NCBI RefSeq assembly: GCF_017565425.1
Contig: NZ_JAGEMK010000001.1
Location: 62,001-126,000 of the forward strand
DNA length: 64,000 bases
Direction of reading: 5' to 3'
Source: Actinotalea soli
GTDB lineage: Bacteria > Actinomycetota > Actinomycetes > Actinomycetales > Cellulomonadaceae
A program made the position numbers and the translations under genes. Shown piece by piece: positions 36,588 to 46,955 of the stretch. The notes under the pieces are model-generated. The model saw only the letters and a program-made list of their open reading frames with translations. It was not told the origin of the DNA and made no database searches. Positions within the stretch are counted from its first letter, which is position 1; every line of letters starts with the position of its first letter.

Positions 36588-37405
36588 CCGTGACCGACCA
36601 GGTCAGCCGGACCGCTGCCCGGATCGACGAGCTGCGGAGCGAGGGACGAGCGGCCCTCGTGGGGTACCTCCCCGTGGGGTACCCCGACCTCGAGGGGTCG
36701 ATCGCTGCCGCACGGCAGATGGTCGCGGCCGGGGTCGACATCGTCGAGCTGGGCGTCCCGTACTCGGACCCGGTCATGGACGGGCCGATGATCCAGCGGG
36801 CCGTCGAGCACGCGCTCGCCTCGGGGATCCGCGTGCGGGACACCCTGCGTGCCGTCGAAGGCGTCGCGGAGACCGGTGTCCCCGTGCTGGTGATGACCTA
36901 CTGGAACCCCGTCGTCCGCTACGGCGTCGACGCCTTCGCGCGGGACCTCGCAGCCGCCGGTGGCGCGGGGCTGATCACCCCTGACCTGATCCCGGACGAG
37001 GCGGGGGAGTGGCTCACCGCCTCGCAGGAGCACGGCCTGGACCGGGTGTTCCTCGTCGCGCCCAGCTCGACCCCCGAGCGACTGGCGATGACCGCCGCCG
37101 CCTCGCGCGGCTTCGTCTACGCGGCCTCGACCATGGGCGTGACGGGGACCCGGGCCTCGGTCGGCTCCGACGCCGAGCGTCTCGTCGCCGACACCCGCGG
37201 TGCAGGGGCCGAGCGGGTGTGCGTCGGCCTCGGGGTCAGCACCGCCGAGCAGGCGGCCGAGGTCGCCGGCTACGCCGACGGCGTGATCGTGGGCAGCGCC
37301 CTGGTCCGCGCCCTCGTCGACGCGGAGTCGCCGGCAGCCGGGCTCGACGGGATCGCCCAGGTGGCCCAGGACCTTGCGAACGGCATCCGAGGGGCACGTC
37401 GGTGA
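36584..37405 (+). CDS. trpA: tryptophan synthase subunit alpha
   Basis: The 273-residue TIM-barrel subunit cleaves indole-3-glycerol phosphate to indole, which is channelled to TrpB. Catalytic Glu55 and Asp66 are in [30 protein letters not shown] and [11 protein letters not shown] form the substrate phosphate site. ATG 36584 overlaps the trpB stop, and the stop overlaps lgt (GTGA). Confidence 0.97.
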   Translation: MTVTDQVSRTAARIDELRSEGRAALVGYLPVGYPDLEGSIAAARQMVAAGVDIVELGVPYSDPVMDGPMIQRAVEHALASGIRVRDTLRAVEGVAETGVPVLVMTYWNPVVRYGVDAFARDLAAAGGAGLITPDLIPDEAGEWLTASQEHGLDRVFLVAPSSTPERLAMTAAASRGFVYAASTMGVTGTRASVGSDAERLVADTRGAGAERVCVGLGVSTAEQAAEVAGYADGVIVGSALVRALVDAESPAAGLDGIAQVAQDLANGIRGARR

Positions 37406-38313
37406 CCGCCGGTCTCTCCTCCGCCCTGGCCGCGCTGCCCACGGCCATCCCGAGTCCGTCGGAGTCGGTCTGGTACCTCGGGCCGTTCCCTCTACGGGCC
37501 TACGCCCTGGCGATCATGGCCGGGATCGTGGCGGCGATCTGGCTCACGCGTCGACGGTGGGCGGAGCGCGGGGGCGATCCCGAGACGGTCCTCGAGATCA
37601 CCTTCTGGGCCGTGCCCTTCGGCATCGTCGGGGGTCGCGTCTACCACGTCGTGTCCTCGCCCGAGGCGTACTTCGGCCCGGACGGTGATCCCTGGAAGGC
37701 CTTCGCGATCTGGGAGGGCGGCCTCGGCATCTGGGGGGCGATCGCGCTGGGGGCCCTCGGTGCCTACCTCGGATGTCGTCGCCAGGGCGTCCGCTTCGCC
37801 GTCTTCGCCGACGCCGTCGCCCCCGGGCTGCTGGTGGCGCAGGCCATCGGTCGGCTCGGCAACTGGTTCAACCAGGAGCTCTTCGGTGGTCCCACCACGT
37901 TGCCGTGGGGCCTGGAGATCGACCCGATGAGCCCGACCTTCCCGGCCGAGTACGCGCCGGACACGCTGTTCCACCCGACCTTCCTCTACGAGATGGTCTG
38001 GAACCTGGCGCTGGCCGCCGTGCTCATCTGGGCAGACCGCAGGTTCCGCCTGGGCCACGGCCGGGTCTTCTGGCTCTACGTGGCCGGGTACACCCTCGGT
38101 CGGGTCTGGATCGAGGCCCTCCGGATCGACCCCGCCGAGATGATCGGCCCCTTCCGCCTCAACGTCTGGACCTCGATCGTGGTCGGCCTCGTCGCGCTGG
38201 TAGCGTTCGTCGTGGTGGGGCGTCGACACCCAGGACGCGAGACCACCGTGCAGCTGGAGCCTGCGGCGGACGAGGGGAAGGACCAGAACCCCGAGGTCGC
38301 TGACGCACGCTGA
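37402..38313 (+). CDS. lgt: prolipoprotein diacylglyceryl transferase
   Basis: The 303-residue membrane enzyme adds diacylglycerol to the lipobox cysteine of prolipoproteins, here including the PASTA and FKBP lipoproteins. It has seven hydrophobic segments, the signature GRLGNWFNQELFGGPT, the IWEGGLGIWGA loop and GYTLGRVWIEALR near the C terminus. GTG 37402 overlaps the trpA stop. The trpA-lgt-gltB order is conserved in actinobacteria. The charged tail after about residue 275 is cytoplasmic. Confidence 0.96.
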   Translation: MTAGLSSALAALPTAIPSPSESVWYLGPFPLRAYALAIMAGIVAAIWLTRRRWAERGGDPETVLEITFWAVPFGIVGGRVYHVVSSPEAYFGPDGDPWKAFAIWEGGLGIWGAIALGALGAYLGCRRQGVRFAVFADAVAPGLLVAQAIGRLGNWFNQELFGGPTTLPWGLEIDPMSPTFPAEYAPDTLFHPTFLYEMVWNLALAAVLIWADRRFRLGHGRVFWLYVAGYTLGRVWIEALRIDPAEMIGPFRLNVWTSIVVGLVALVAFVVVGRRHPGRETTVQLEPAADEGKDQNPEVADAR

Positions 38314-38335
38314 GTGCATCGATCCCGGTGCGTCA
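38301..38335 (+). terminator. weak hairpin at the end of lgt
   Basis: TGACGCAC (38301-38308) pairs with GTGCGTCA (38328-38335) around a 19-nt loop that contains the lgt stop codon. It might end the trp-lgt transcript. Confidence 0.35.
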
Positions 38336-38380
38336 CCACGTGAGGCCGCCCCCTCGTTCGGAGGAGGAGCAGACGGCCTG

Positions 38381-38386
38381 TATCGT
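38381..38386 (+). promoter_or_regulatory. candidate -10 box (TATCGT) for gltBD
   Basis: TATCGT in the 158-bp lgt-gltB gap would give a leader of about 80 nt. The rest of the gap shows no recognised element. Confidence 0.35.
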
Positions 38387-38471
38387 CGTCATGTTTGGGC
38401 CAACGGTGTCCCATGTCTTCTCCTGACCACGACCAGGGTCGTCATACCTGGGACCCCCGAGGACGGTGTTC

Positions 38472-41400
38472 ATGGATCGGCTGGCTCTTCCTGTCGCAGC
38501 TCCCCCCGCACAGGGCCTGTACGACCCCGCTGCGGAGCACGACGCGTGCGGTGTCGCCTTCGTCGCGACCCTGCGCGGCACCCCTGGCCGTGACATCGTC
38601 GACGCCGGTCTGACCGCCCTGCTCAACCTCGACCACCGCGGCGCGGTGGGCGCCGAGACCGACAGCGGTGACGGTGCGGGGATCCTCACCCAGATCCCGG
38701 ACGCCTTCCTGCGCGACGTCGTGGACGCCGAGCTCCCCCCGGCCGGCCAGTACGCGATCGGCATGGCGTTCCTCCCGACCGACCACGAGGCCACCGCGGC
38801 CGCGGTGAGCGGGATCGAGAAGCTCGTCGTGGACGAGGGGCTCGAGCTCCTCGCGTGGCGCGAGGTGCCGGTGACAGCCGGCCTGGTGGGTCCCACCGCC
38901 CGCGCGAGCATGCCCCTCTTCCGTCAGCTCGTGGTCGCAGACCCGGCCCGGGCGCTGGCGGGCATCGAGCTCGACCGCCGGGCCTTCCGGGTGCGCAAGC
39001 GCGCCGAGCGTGAGCTCGGGGTCTACTTCGCCTCGCTGTCGGCACGCACGCTCACCTACAAGGGCATGCTGACCACGGCCCAGCTCGAGCCGTTCTTCCC
39101 CGACCTGTCCGACCCGCGGTACGCCTCCGAGCTCGCCCTCGTGCACTCGCGCTTCTCGACCAACACCTTCCCGTCGTGGCCCCTCGCGCAGCCGTTCCGG
39201 CTGCTCGCGCACAACGGCGAGATCAACACCGTCCGCGGCAACCGCAACTGGATGGCGGCCCGTCAGAGCACCCTGGGCAGCGAGCTGCTCGGCGACCTGG
39301 GTCCGCTGCTGCCGGTGTGCACCCCGGGCGGGAGCGACTCGGGCACCTTCGACGAGGTGCTCGAGCTGCTGCACCTCGGCGGGCGGAGCCTGCCGCACGC
39401 GATCCTGATGATGGTTCCCGAGGCGTGGGAGAACCACGCCGAGATGGACCCCGAACGGCGCGCGTTCTACGAGTACCACGCGAACCTCATGGAGCCCTGG
39501 GACGGACCGGCAGCCCTGACCTTCACGGACGGCACGCTGATCGGTGCCGTCCTGGACCGCAACGGACTGCGCCCCGGCCGCTACTGGATCACCGACGACG
39601 GCCTGGTGGTGCTGGCCAGCGAGACGGGTGTGCTCGACCTCGACCCGTCGACCATCGTGCGCAAGGGCCGGCTCGAGCCGGGTCGCATGTTCCTCGTCGA
39701 CACCGGCGCCGGTCGCGTCGTGGACGACGAGGAGGTCAAGTCCCAGCTCGCTGCCCAGCGCCCCTACGCGCAGTGGATCAGCGAGCACGAGGTCTTCCTC
39801 GACCAGCTCCCCGAGCGCGAGCACGTCCAGCACAGCCCTGCCTCGGTCCGCCGTCGTCAGCGTGCCTTCGGCTACACGGAGGAGGAGCTCAAGATCCTCC
39901 TCACGCCGATGGCACGGGCCGGCGCGGAACCGCTCGGAGCGATGGGTTCCGACACGCCCATCGCGGTGCTCTCCGCCCGGCCGCGGCTGCTCTTCGACTA
40001 CTTCACGCAGATGTTCGCCCAGGTCACGAACCCTCCGCTGGACGCGATCCGCGAGGAGCTCGTGACCTCGATCGGCGGTGCCATCGGCCCCGAGCCCAAC
40101 CTCCTGGCCGACGTCCCCGAGCACGCCCGCAAGCTCGTGCTGCCGTTCCCGGTGCTCGACAACGACCAGCTCGCCAAGATCGTGCGGGTCGCCCGGGACC
40201 CTGACCTGGCGGGTGTCTTCAGCTCGGAGATCGTGCGCGGGCTCTACAAGGTCGACGGGGGGCACCAGGCCCTCGCGGCGCGGCTCGAGGAGATCTTCGA
40301 GCAGGTCGACACGGCCGTCGAGGCGGGCGTGAGCTTCATCGTGCTCTCGGACCGGAACTCCGACGCCGACCAGGCCCCCATCCCGTCGCTGCTGCTCTCG
40401 AGCGCGGTGCACCACCACCTGCTGCGCAAGCACACCCGGACCCGGGTGAGCCTGGTCGTCGAGGCGGGCGACGTGCGCGAGGTCCACCACGTCGCGCTGC
40501 TCATCGGCTTCGGCGCCGCCGCGGTGAACCCCTACCTCGCGATGGAGTCCGTCGAGGACCTCGCCCGGGACGGTTCCCTGGGCGACATCACCCCCGAGCA
40601 GGCGGTGGCGAACCTCATCAAGGCCCTCGGCAAGGGCGTGCTCAAGGTCATGAGCAAGATGGGCATCTCGACCATCACGTCCTACCGCGGGGCCCAGGTG
40701 TTCGAGGCGCTGGGCCTGGCCCAGGACCTCGTCGACAAGTACTTCGCCGGGATCACGAGCCGGCTGGGCGGGATCGGTCTCGAGGTGATCGCCGCCGAGG
40801 TCGCCTCGCGCCACGCCGACGCCTACCCGGCGAGCGGCAACCCGCAGGCGCACCGCCGGCTCAACTCCGGGGGCGAGTACCAGTGGCGGCGGGACGGGGA
40901 GGAGCACCTCTTCGACCCCGAGACCGTCTTCCGGCTGCAGCACTCGACCCGTACCCGACAGCTCGACGTCTTCCGGCAGTACTCCCGCCGGGTGGACGAC
41001 CAGGCCCAGCGGCTCATGACGCTGCGCGGGCTGCTGACCTTCGCCGAGGGCCACCGTCCGCCGGTTCCCCTCGAGGAGGTCGAGCCGGTCAGCGAGATCG
41101 TCAAGCGGTTCAACACCGGCGCCATGAGCTACGGCTCGATCTCCTCCGAGGCCCACGAGACCCTCGCCATCGCGATGAACCGGCTCGGTGGTCGGTCCAA
41201 CACGGGGGAGGGCGGCGAGGACACCGCGCGTCTGCGGGACCCCGAGCGGCGCAGTGCGATCAAGCAGATCGCATCGGGACGCTTCGGCGTCACGGCCGAC
41301 TACCTGACCAACGCGGACGACCTGCAGATCAAGGTCGCCCAGGGGGCCAAGCCGGGCGAGGGCGGTCAGCTCCCGGGCAACAAGGTCTACCCGTGGATCG

Positions 41401-43034
41401 CCGAGACCCGGCACTCGACCCCGGGGGTCGGCCTCATCTCGCCCCCGCCCCACCACGACATCTACTCGATCGAGGACCTGGCTCAGCTGATCCACGACCT
41501 CAAGAACGCGAACCCGTCCGCACGGATCCACGTCAAGCTCGTGAGCGAGTTCGGCGTCGGGACCGTTGCGGCCGGCGTGTCCAAGGCGCACGCCGACGTG
41601 GTGCTCATCTCGGGGCACGACGGCGGCACCGGCGCGAGCCCGCTGACCTCGCTCAAGCACGCGGGCACCCCGTGGGAGATCGGCCTCGCCGAGGCTCAGC
41701 AGACCCTCGTGCTCAACGACCTGCGCGACCGCGTCGTGGTGCAGGTGGACGGCCAGATGAAGACGGGCCGTGACGTGGTCATCGGGGCCCTCCTGGGTGC
41801 CGAGGAGTTCGGCTTCGCCACCGCCCCGCTGGTCGTGAGCGGCTGCGTCATGATGCGGGTCTGCCACCTGGACACCTGCCCGGTGGGTGTCGCGACCCAG
41901 AACCCTGAGCTGCGGGCGCGCTACACGGGCAAGCCCGAGTTCGTCGAGACCTTCTTCGAGTACGTCGCCACCGAGGTGCGCGAGTACCTCGCCGCCCTGG
42001 GCTTCCGGTCGATCGACGAGGCCGTGGGGCGGGTCGAGTCCTTGGACACGCGGGCCGCCGTCGCGCACTGGAAGGCCGCAGGGCTGGACCTCGGCCCCGT
42101 GCTCGCCCGCCCCGAGCCCGTGCCGGGCTCGTCGCTGCGTCACACGACCTCTCAGGACCACGGGCTCGACAAGGCCCTCGACAACCAGCTCATCTCGATG
42201 GCCGCCGACGCCCTGGCGCGGCGTGAGCCGGTGCGGATCGCCCTGCCGGTCCGGAACGTCAACCGCACGGTCGGCACGATGCTCGGCCACGAGGTGACCA
42301 AGCAGCACGGCACCGACGGCCTGCCCGACGGCACGATCGAGGTGACGCTGACCGGGTCCGCGGGGCAGTCCCTGGGGGCCTTCCTCCCGCGGGGCATCAC
42401 CCTGCGGCTCCTGGGGGACGCCAACGACTACGTCGGCAAGGGGCTCTCGGGGGGACGCATCGTCGTCCGGCCCGACCACTCCTCGGTGCTCGCGGGGGAC
42501 CGCGACGTGATCGCCGGGAACGTCATCGGCTACGGCGCGACCTCGGGGCAGGTCTTCCTGCGCGGCGTCGTGGGCGAGCGCTTCGCGGTCCGCAACTCCG
42601 GTGCCTCCCTCGTGGTGGAGGGCGTCGGAGACCACGGCTGCGAGTACATGACCGGGGGCACCGTCATCGTGCTCGGCCGCACCGGACGCAACTTCGGCGC
42701 GGGCATGTCCGGTGGGCAGGCCTATGTGCTGGACCTGCATCGGGGCGCGGTCAACGTCCCGGCCCTGGCCCAGGGCGAGCTGCTGCTCACCGAGCCCGAC
42801 GAGGCCGATGCCGAGGTCATCGAAGGGCTGCTACGCACCCATGTCGACGAGACCGGCTCACCACGTGCGGCTCAGCTCCTCGCCGAGCTGCCCGCCTCGC
42901 TGGCACGGTTCACCCGCGTCATGCCCGCCGAGTACCAGCGCATGCGCGCGACCCTCGCCCAGGCCGAGAAGGACGGGCTCGACCCGACCGCCCCGGGCGT
43001 GTGGGACAAGATCCTGGAGGTGTCCCGTGGCTGA
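38472..43034 (+). CDS. gltB: glutamate synthase large subunit
   Basis: The 1520-residue enzyme transfers the amide of glutamine to 2-oxoglutarate. It begins with a 24-residue propeptide before Cys25 ([11 protein letters not shown]), the glutaminase nucleophile. The FMN-binding synthase domain follows, with [22 protein letters not shown] and [12 protein letters not shown]. The 3Fe-4S ligands are Cys1125, Cys1131 and Cys1136 in [18 protein letters not shown], and a C-terminal beta-helix ([14 protein letters not shown]) ends the protein. ATG 38472 has GAGG 9 nt upstream; GTG 38466 is possible. It overlaps gltD by 8 bases. Confidence 0.97.
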   Translation: MDRLALPVAAPPAQGLYDPAAEHDACGVAFVATLRGTPGRDIVDAGLTALLNLDHRGAVGAETDSGDGAGILTQIPDAFLRDVVDAELPPAGQYAIGMAFLPTDHEATAAAVSGIEKLVVDEGLELLAWREVPVTAGLVGPTARASMPLFRQLVVADPARALAGIELDRRAFRVRKRAERELGVYFASLSARTLTYKGMLTTAQLEPFFPDLSDPRYASELALVHSRFSTNTFPSWPLAQPFRLLAHNGEINTVRGNRNWMAARQSTLGSELLGDLGPLLPVCTPGGSDSGTFDEVLELLHLGGRSLPHAILMMVPEAWENHAEMDPERRAFYEYHANLMEPWDGPAALTFTDGTLIGAVLDRNGLRPGRYWITDDGLVVLASETGVLDLDPSTIVRKGRLEPGRMFLVDTGAGRVVDDEEVKSQLAAQRPYAQWISEHEVFLDQLPEREHVQHSPASVRRRQRAFGYTEEELKILLTPMARAGAEPLGAMGSDTPIAVLSARPRLLFDYFTQMFAQVTNPPLDAIREELVTSIGGAIGPEPNLLADVPEHARKLVLPFPVLDNDQLAKIVRVARDPDLAGVFSSEIVRGLYKVDGGHQALAARLEEIFEQVDTAVEAGVSFIVLSDRNSDADQAPIPSLLLSSAVHHHLLRKHTRTRVSLVVEAGDVREVHHVALLIGFGAAAVNPYLAMESVEDLARDGSLGDITPEQAVANLIKALGKGVLKVMSKMGISTITSYRGAQVFEALGLAQDLVDKYFAGITSRLGGIGLEVIAAEVASRHADAYPASGNPQAHRRLNSGGEYQWRRDGEEHLFDPETVFRLQHSTRTRQLDVFRQYSRRVDDQAQRLMTLRGLLTFAEGHRPPVPLEEVEPVSEIVKRFNTGAMSYGSISSEAHETLAIAMNRLGGRSNTGEGGEDTARLRDPERRSAIKQIASGRFGVTADYLTNADDLQIKVAQGAKPGEGGQLPGNKVYPWIAETRHSTPGVGLISPPPHHDIYSIEDLAQLIHDLKNANPSARIHVKLVSEFGVGTVAAGVSKAHADVVLISGHDGGTGASPLTSLKHAGTPWEIGLAEAQQTLVLNDLRDRVVVQVDGQMKTGRDVVIGALLGAEEFGFATAPLVVSGCVMMRVCHLDTCPVGVATQNPELRARYTGKPEFVETFFEYVATEVREYLAALGFRSIDEAVGRVESLDTRAAVAHWKAAGLDLGPVLARPEPVPGSSLRHTTSQDHGLDKALDNQLISMAADALARREPVRIALPVRNVNRTVGTMLGHEVTKQHGTDGLPDGTIEVTLTGSAGQSLGAFLPRGITLRLLGDANDYVGKGLSGGRIVVRPDHSSVLAGDRDVIAGNVIGYGATSGQVFLRGVVGERFAVRNSGASLVVEGVGDHGCEYMTGGTVIVLGRTGRNFGAGMSGGQAYVLDLHRGAVNVPALAQGELLLTEPDEADAEVIEGLLRTHVDETGSPRAAQLLAELPASLARFTRVMPAEYQRMRATLAQAEKDGLDPTAPGVWDKILEVSRG

Positions 43035-44508
43035 CCCCCGTGGTTTTCTGAAGGTCCGTGACCGGGAGCTCCCGCCGAGCCGTCCCGTCCCGGTCAGGCT
43101 CATGGACTGGCGTGAGGTGCACGAGCACCGTTCTGCTGCCGAGGACCCTGAGCACGCCGTGATGCTGCAGCAGCAGGCGGGGCGCTGCATGGACTGCGGC
43201 ATCCCGTTCTGCCACACCGGGTGCCCGCTCGGGAACCTCATCCCGGACTGGAACGACCTGGTCTGGAAGGGGCAGTGGGCCGAGGCGAGCGACAGGTTGC
43301 ACGCCACCAACAACTTCCCCGAGTTCACCGGACGCATCTGCCCGGCACCCTGCGAGACCTCGTGCGTGCTCGGGATCACCGAGCCTGCGGTGACCATCAA
43401 GAACGTCGAGGTCTCGATCATCGACGAGGCCTTCGCCCGCGGCCTGGTCACCCCGCAGGTGCCGTACTTCCTCACGGGTCACACGGTGGCTGTGGTCGGG
43501 TCGGGGCCCGCCGGCCTCGCCGCGGCCCAGCAGCTCACGCGGGCCGGGCACACGGTCGCGGTCTTCGAGAGGGACGACCGCATCGGCGGGCTGCTCCGGT
43601 ACGGGGTGCCCGACTTCAAGCTCGAGAAGCACCACATCGACCGCCGCATCGCCCAGATGGAGGCCGAGGGCACCCGGTTCCGCCCCGGGGTCGAGATCGG
43701 TCGCGACATCACCTGGAAGGAGCTCCGGGCCCGGTACGACGCGGTGGTGGTCGCCACGGGCGCCCCCGTGCCGCGGATGCTCCCCGTCCCGGGGGCCGAG
43801 CTCGCCGGGATCCACCCCGCCATGGAGTACCTGCACCAGGCGAACGCCGTCGTGGCCGGCGAGGAGGTCCCCGACCAGATCCTCGCGACGGGCAAGCACG
43901 TGGTGGTCATCGGCGGTGGCGACACCGGTTCGGACTGCCTGGGCACGGCGCTGCGGCAGCAGGCGGCCTCGGTCACGACCCTCGCGATCGGCCTGGAACC
44001 GCCGACCGCGCGGCCCGAGAACCAGCCCTGGCCCACGGACCCGATCCTCTTCGAGGTCTCCTCCTCGCACGAGGAGGGTGGGGAGCGCACCTTCCTCGCC
44101 TCGACCGTCGGCTTCCTCGGGGACGAGGAGGGGAAGGTCCGTAGCCTGCGCGTCGCGACCACCGAGTACCTGCCGGACGGGCGTCGTGTGCCCAGCGAGG
44201 GGACCGAGCGCGACATCCCGGCCGACCTGGTCCTGATCTCCATGGGGTTCACCGGGCCGGAGACCGAGGTCCTGGCCGAGCAGACCGGGGCCGACGTCAC
44301 GGGGCGGGGCGCCCTGGCCCGCGGCGAGGACTACGCGTCCTCGGTCCCGGGGGTCTTCGTCGCCGGGGACGCGGGCCGTGGCCAGTCCCTCATCGTGTGG
44401 GCCATCGCCGAAGGGCGTGCCGCGGCCGCCGGCGTGGATGCCTACCTCCGGGGCAGCACCGAGCTGCCCGTCCCCGTCACACCCAGCACGCGGGCCATGC
44501 GGCCCTGA
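43027..44508 (+). CDS. gltD: glutamate synthase small subunit
   Basis: The 493-residue subunit passes electrons from NADPH to GltB. Its N-terminal Fe-S domain has Cys54, Cys57, Cys62 and Cys66 ([18 protein letters not shown]) and a second set in [13 protein letters not shown]. The FAD-binding [13 protein letters not shown] and the NADPH-binding [12 protein letters not shown] follow. GTG 43027 lies inside the gltB end with GGAGGTG upstream, so the two subunits are coupled. Confidence 0.97.
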   Translation: MADPRGFLKVRDRELPPSRPVPVRLMDWREVHEHRSAAEDPEHAVMLQQQAGRCMDCGIPFCHTGCPLGNLIPDWNDLVWKGQWAEASDRLHATNNFPEFTGRICPAPCETSCVLGITEPAVTIKNVEVSIIDEAFARGLVTPQVPYFLTGHTVAVVGSGPAGLAAAQQLTRAGHTVAVFERDDRIGGLLRYGVPDFKLEKHHIDRRIAQMEAEGTRFRPGVEIGRDITWKELRARYDAVVVATGAPVPRMLPVPGAELAGIHPAMEYLHQANAVVAGEEVPDQILATGKHVVVIGGGDTGSDCLGTALRQQAASVTTLAIGLEPPTARPENQPWPTDPILFEVSSSHEEGGERTFLASTVGFLGDEEGKVRSLRVATTEYLPDGRRVPSEGTERDIPADLVLISMGFTGPETEVLAEQTGADVTGRGALARGEDYASSVPGVFVAGDAGRGQSLIVWAIAEGRAAAAGVDAYLRGSTELPVPVTPSTRAMRP

Positions 44509-44618
44509 CCGACGCAGGGCGTTGCGCCGGGGGCCTCGCCCGGTGGAGCGGGCAGGTCCACAGGGGTGTACCGCACGACACAGGCCGGACGGGACCGAAG
44601 GTCCTGCAGGCGAGGACA

Positions 44619-44624
44619 TAGGCT
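44619..44624 (+). promoter_or_regulatory. -10 box (TAGGCT), leaderless start of pyk
   Basis: TAGGCT lies 6 nt before ATG 44631. Confidence 0.65.
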
Positions 44625-44630
44625 GGAGAC

Positions 44631-46052
44631 ATGCGTAGAGCCAAGATTGTGTGCACCATCGGGCCGGCGACCGAGTCGCCCGAGCAGATCCAAGCGCTGG
44701 TCGACGCCGGGATGGACGTCGCCCGCCTCAACCGGAGCCACGGCGACACCGACGTCCACGAGGCGGTCTACCGCAACGTGCGCGCGGCGGCCCAGGCCTC
44801 GGGCCGTGCCGTGGCGGTGCTCGTCGACCTCCAGGGCCCCAAGATCCGCCTCGGGCGTTTCGCCGAGGAGAAGGTCGAGCTCACCGAGGGCGAGACCTTC
44901 ACGATCACCACCGACGAGGTCCAGGGCACCAAGGAGCTCGCCTCGACCACCTACAAGGGCCTGCCGGGCGACGCCAAGGTCGGCGACCGGATCCTCATCG
45001 ACGACGGTCGCGTGGCCGTCCGCATCACCGCTGTCGAGGGCAACAAGGTCGTCACCCGGGTCGAGGTCGCCGGGCCCGTCTCGAACAACAAGGGCCTGAA
45101 CCTCCCGGGCGTGGCCGTCAGCGTCCCGGCGATGTCGGACAAGGACGAGGCCGACCTTCGCTGGGCCCTGCGGATCGGTGCGGACATCATCGCCCTGTCC
45201 TTCGTGCGCAGCGCGGCGGACTACGACGACGTCGCCCGCATCATGACCGAGGAGGGGCGGACCGTCCCGGTCATCGCCAAGGTCGAGAAGCCCCAGGCGG
45301 TCGAGAACCTCGCCGAGATCGTCGAGGCCTTCGACGGCATCATGGTCGCCCGCGGTGACCTGGGGGTGGAGCTGCCGCTCGAGCAGGTCCCGCTCGTGCA
45401 GAAGCGAGCGATCGAGCTCTCTCGCCGTGCGGCCAAGCCCGTGATCGTCGCGACCCAGGTGCTCGAGTCGATGATCTCGGCGCCGCGTCCCACCCGCGCC
45501 GAGGCCTCGGACTGCGCCAACGCGGTGCTCGACGGGGCTGACGCGGTCATGCTCTCGGGCGAGACCAGCGTCGGCGACTTCCCGATCGAGGCCGTGCGCA
45601 CGATGGCGCGGATCATCGAGAACACCGAGGAGCACGGCAGCGACCGCATCGCGCCGCTCGGGTGGAGCCCGCAGACCCGCGGCGGGGCCATCACCCACGC
45701 CGCAGCCGAGGTCGGTGAGACCCTCGGGGTCAAGTACCTGGTGACCTTCACCCAGACGGGCGACTCCGCACGGCGCATGTCCCGTCTGCGCGCTGCCATC
45801 CCCCTGATCGCCTTCACGCCGACCTCCGACGTGCGCAACACCCTGGCGCTGAGCTGGGGCGTCAGCACCTACGAGGTGCCTCAGGTCGAGCACACCGACG
45901 CGATGGTCGTGCAGGTGGACCAGATGCTGCGCGCCAACGGGCTCGCCGAGGTCGGGGACCGCGTCGTCATCGTCTTCGGTGCACCTGTCGGGGTGCCCGG
46001 GACGACCAACTCGCTCCTCGTGCACAAGATCGGCACCGAGCGCGAGCGCTGA
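44631..46052 (+). CDS. pyk: pyruvate kinase
   Basis: The 473-residue enzyme makes ATP and pyruvate from phosphoenolpyruvate. It opens MRRAKIVCTIGPATES and shows the barrel motif VARLNRSHGD, the catalytic IAKVEKPQAVENL, MVARGDLGVELP and the C-terminal regulatory domain. Length is normal. A leaderless promoter box fixes the ATG. Three hairpins at 46059-46166 end the transcript. Confidence 0.97.
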   Translation: MRRAKIVCTIGPATESPEQIQALVDAGMDVARLNRSHGDTDVHEAVYRNVRAAAQASGRAVAVLVDLQGPKIRLGRFAEEKVELTEGETFTITTDEVQGTKELASTTYKGLPGDAKVGDRILIDDGRVAVRITAVEGNKVVTRVEVAGPVSNNKGLNLPGVAVSVPAMSDKDEADLRWALRIGADIIALSFVRSAADYDDVARIMTEEGRTVPVIAKVEKPQAVENLAEIVEAFDGIMVARGDLGVELPLEQVPLVQKRAIELSRRAAKPVIVATQVLESMISAPRPTRAEASDCANAVLDGADAVMLSGETSVGDFPIEAVRTMARIIENTEEHGSDRIAPLGWSPQTRGGAITHAAAEVGETLGVKYLVTFTQTGDSARRMSRLRAAIPLIAFTPTSDVRNTLALSWGVSTYEVPQVEHTDAMVVQVDQMLRANGLAEVGDRVVIVFGAPVGVPGTTNSLLVHKIGTERER

Positions 46053-46058
46053 GGGCAT

Positions 46059-46081
46059 CGGCCGCGCAAGCGCTGCGGCCG
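46059..46081. terminator. first hairpin after pyk
   Basis: CGGCCGC (46059-46065) pairs with GCGGCCG (46075-46081) over a 9-nt loop, 6 nt after the pyk stop. Confidence 0.4.
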
Positions 46082-46094
46082 TCAGCAGCACCGG

Positions 46095-46130
46095 TCTCCG
46101 TCAGCAGGGCTGATGCCCTGCTGACGGAGA
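46095..46130. terminator. strong 16-bp hairpin between pyk and the KTSC gene
   Basis: TCTCCGTCAGCAGGGC pairs perfectly with GCCCTGCTGACGGAGA over a TGAT loop. It works in both directions for the convergent genes. Confidence 0.8.
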
Positions 46131-46134
46131 TCGC

Positions 46135-46166
46135 AGAACGGCCCCGGGAGACCCCGGGGCCGTTCT
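46135..46166. terminator. 14-bp hairpin between pyk and the KTSC gene
   Basis: AGAACGGCCCCGGG pairs perfectly with CCCGGGGCCGTTCT over an AGAC loop, 4 nt after the preceding hairpin and 4 nt before the convergent KTSC stop. Confidence 0.8.
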
Positions 46167-46170
46167 CGTC

Positions 46171-46380
46171 TCAGGAGGAGCGCACCCGAGAGTGGTGCGG
46201 TGCGACGTGCTGGTCGATCACGGCACGCGCGTGCGGCCGTGCGGCAGCCACCCTGGCGAAGAGGCCCGGGGGGACGTCGACGTAGTGACGGGTGACACGT
46301 TCGGTCCCGCTCGGTGACCGGAACTCGGCGGTCAGGGTGCGGGTGGTCGGGTCGTAGTCGGTGGACCTCAGGTAGAGCAT
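46171..46380 (-). CDS. KTSC-like domain small protein
   Basis: The 69-residue protein has the order of a KTSC domain: a YLRSTDYDPTTRTLTAEFRS strand pair, a HYVDVPPGLFARVAAA segment and a final helix. The family is small and its function unclear; it often occurs near nucleases or in phages, but here the composition matches the host. ATG 46380 has a GACAGT box 6 nt upstream, the leaderless layout again. Confidence 0.65.
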   Translation of the reverse strand: MLYLRSTDYDPTTRTLTAEFRSPSGTERVTRHYVDVPPGLFARVAAARPHARAVIDQHVAPHHSRVRSS

Positions 46381-46386
46381 GCCCCC

Positions 46387-46392
46387 ACTGTC
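46387..46392 (-). promoter_or_regulatory. -10-like box (GACAGT) for KTSC gene
   Basis: On the minus strand GACAGT lies 6 nt before ATG 46380. Confidence 0.4.
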
Positions 46393-46492
46393 CCCTCCGC
46401 GGACGCGGCGCCCGTGGGACCTCGGGCCTGACGAGGGCCGTGCGGAGGTGCAGGCGGGCCCGCAGTGAGGTCGGCTGCGGGCACCGAGGCCC

Positions 46493-46834
46493 TCAGCGTC
46501 GGTGCGACGCGCAGCCCACGCAGGTGCGGGCCGACGGGCGTGCCTCGAGGCGCTCCGGCGGGATGACGGCCCGGCAGCGGTCGCAGACCCCGTACGACCC
46601 CGCGTGCCAGCGGGTCTGAGCCTCGTCCAGCTCGACCAGACGCCGCCGAGCCTGGTCGACGAGCGCGCCGAGCTGGGACCTCTCGAAGGCGATGGTGGCC
46701 CCTTCGGGATCGTGCTCGTCGTCAGCGTTGGAGTCGGTGGAGGTCGCGACGAGGTCCGCGTAGGCGAGGTCGAGCGCGGCCAGTCGCCGTGCCGCCTGCT
46801 GGCGGAGGCCGCGGAGCTCCTCGAGGTTCACCAC
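46493..46834 (-). CDS. DksA/TraR family C4-type zinc finger protein
   Basis: The 113-residue protein has a two-helix coiled coil (about 3-85) with the turn DDEHDPEGATIAFERSQ. A C4 zinc finger with ligands CDRC and CVGC (C-x2-C-x17-C-x2-C) follows. DksA/TraR proteins enter the RNA polymerase secondary channel or serve as general zinc proteins; which applies here is unknown. The frame is open to 46981, but GTG 46834, 6 nt after a CAGCCT box, gives the conserved length. It diverges from the sucrose phosphorylase gene. Confidence 0.85.
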   Translation of the reverse strand: MVNLEELRGLRQQAARRLAALDLAYADLVATSTDSNADDEHDPEGATIAFERSQLGALVDQARRRLVELDEAQTRWHAGSYGVCDRCRAVIPPERLEARPSARTCVGCASHRR

Positions 46835-46840
46835 CGGGCC

Positions 46841-46846
46841 AGGCTG
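46841..46846 (-). promoter_or_regulatory. -10-like box (CAGCCT) for DksA/TraR gene
   Basis: On the minus strand CAGCCT is one change from TAGCCT and 6 nt before GTG 46834. Confidence 0.45.
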
Positions 46847-46955
46847 CCACCGCTGCGGCCGGCGTGCACCCCGAGGGTCGGTCGCACGCCACCTCGCGGA
46901 CCTGAGAGGCTGGAGGGCCCAGCCCGGACGCCGAGGACGCCACCAGGAGGACGCC

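Noticed and set aside
38391-38426. Eleven-codon ORF (MFGPTVSHVFS) between lgt and gltB
   Set aside because: No ribosome site, no promoter at the right distance and no repeated regulatory codon, so it does not look like a leader peptide.
38442-42740. 1432-codon minus-strand open frame opposite gltB
   Set aside because: Antisense artefact of gltB codon bias; the composition is low-complexity and gltB motifs are complete on the plus strand.
46171-46834. Prophage or mobile element remnant (KTSC and DksA/TraR small genes)
   Set aside because: Composition and leaderless promoter style match the host, and there is no integrase, attachment repeat or other phage gene.
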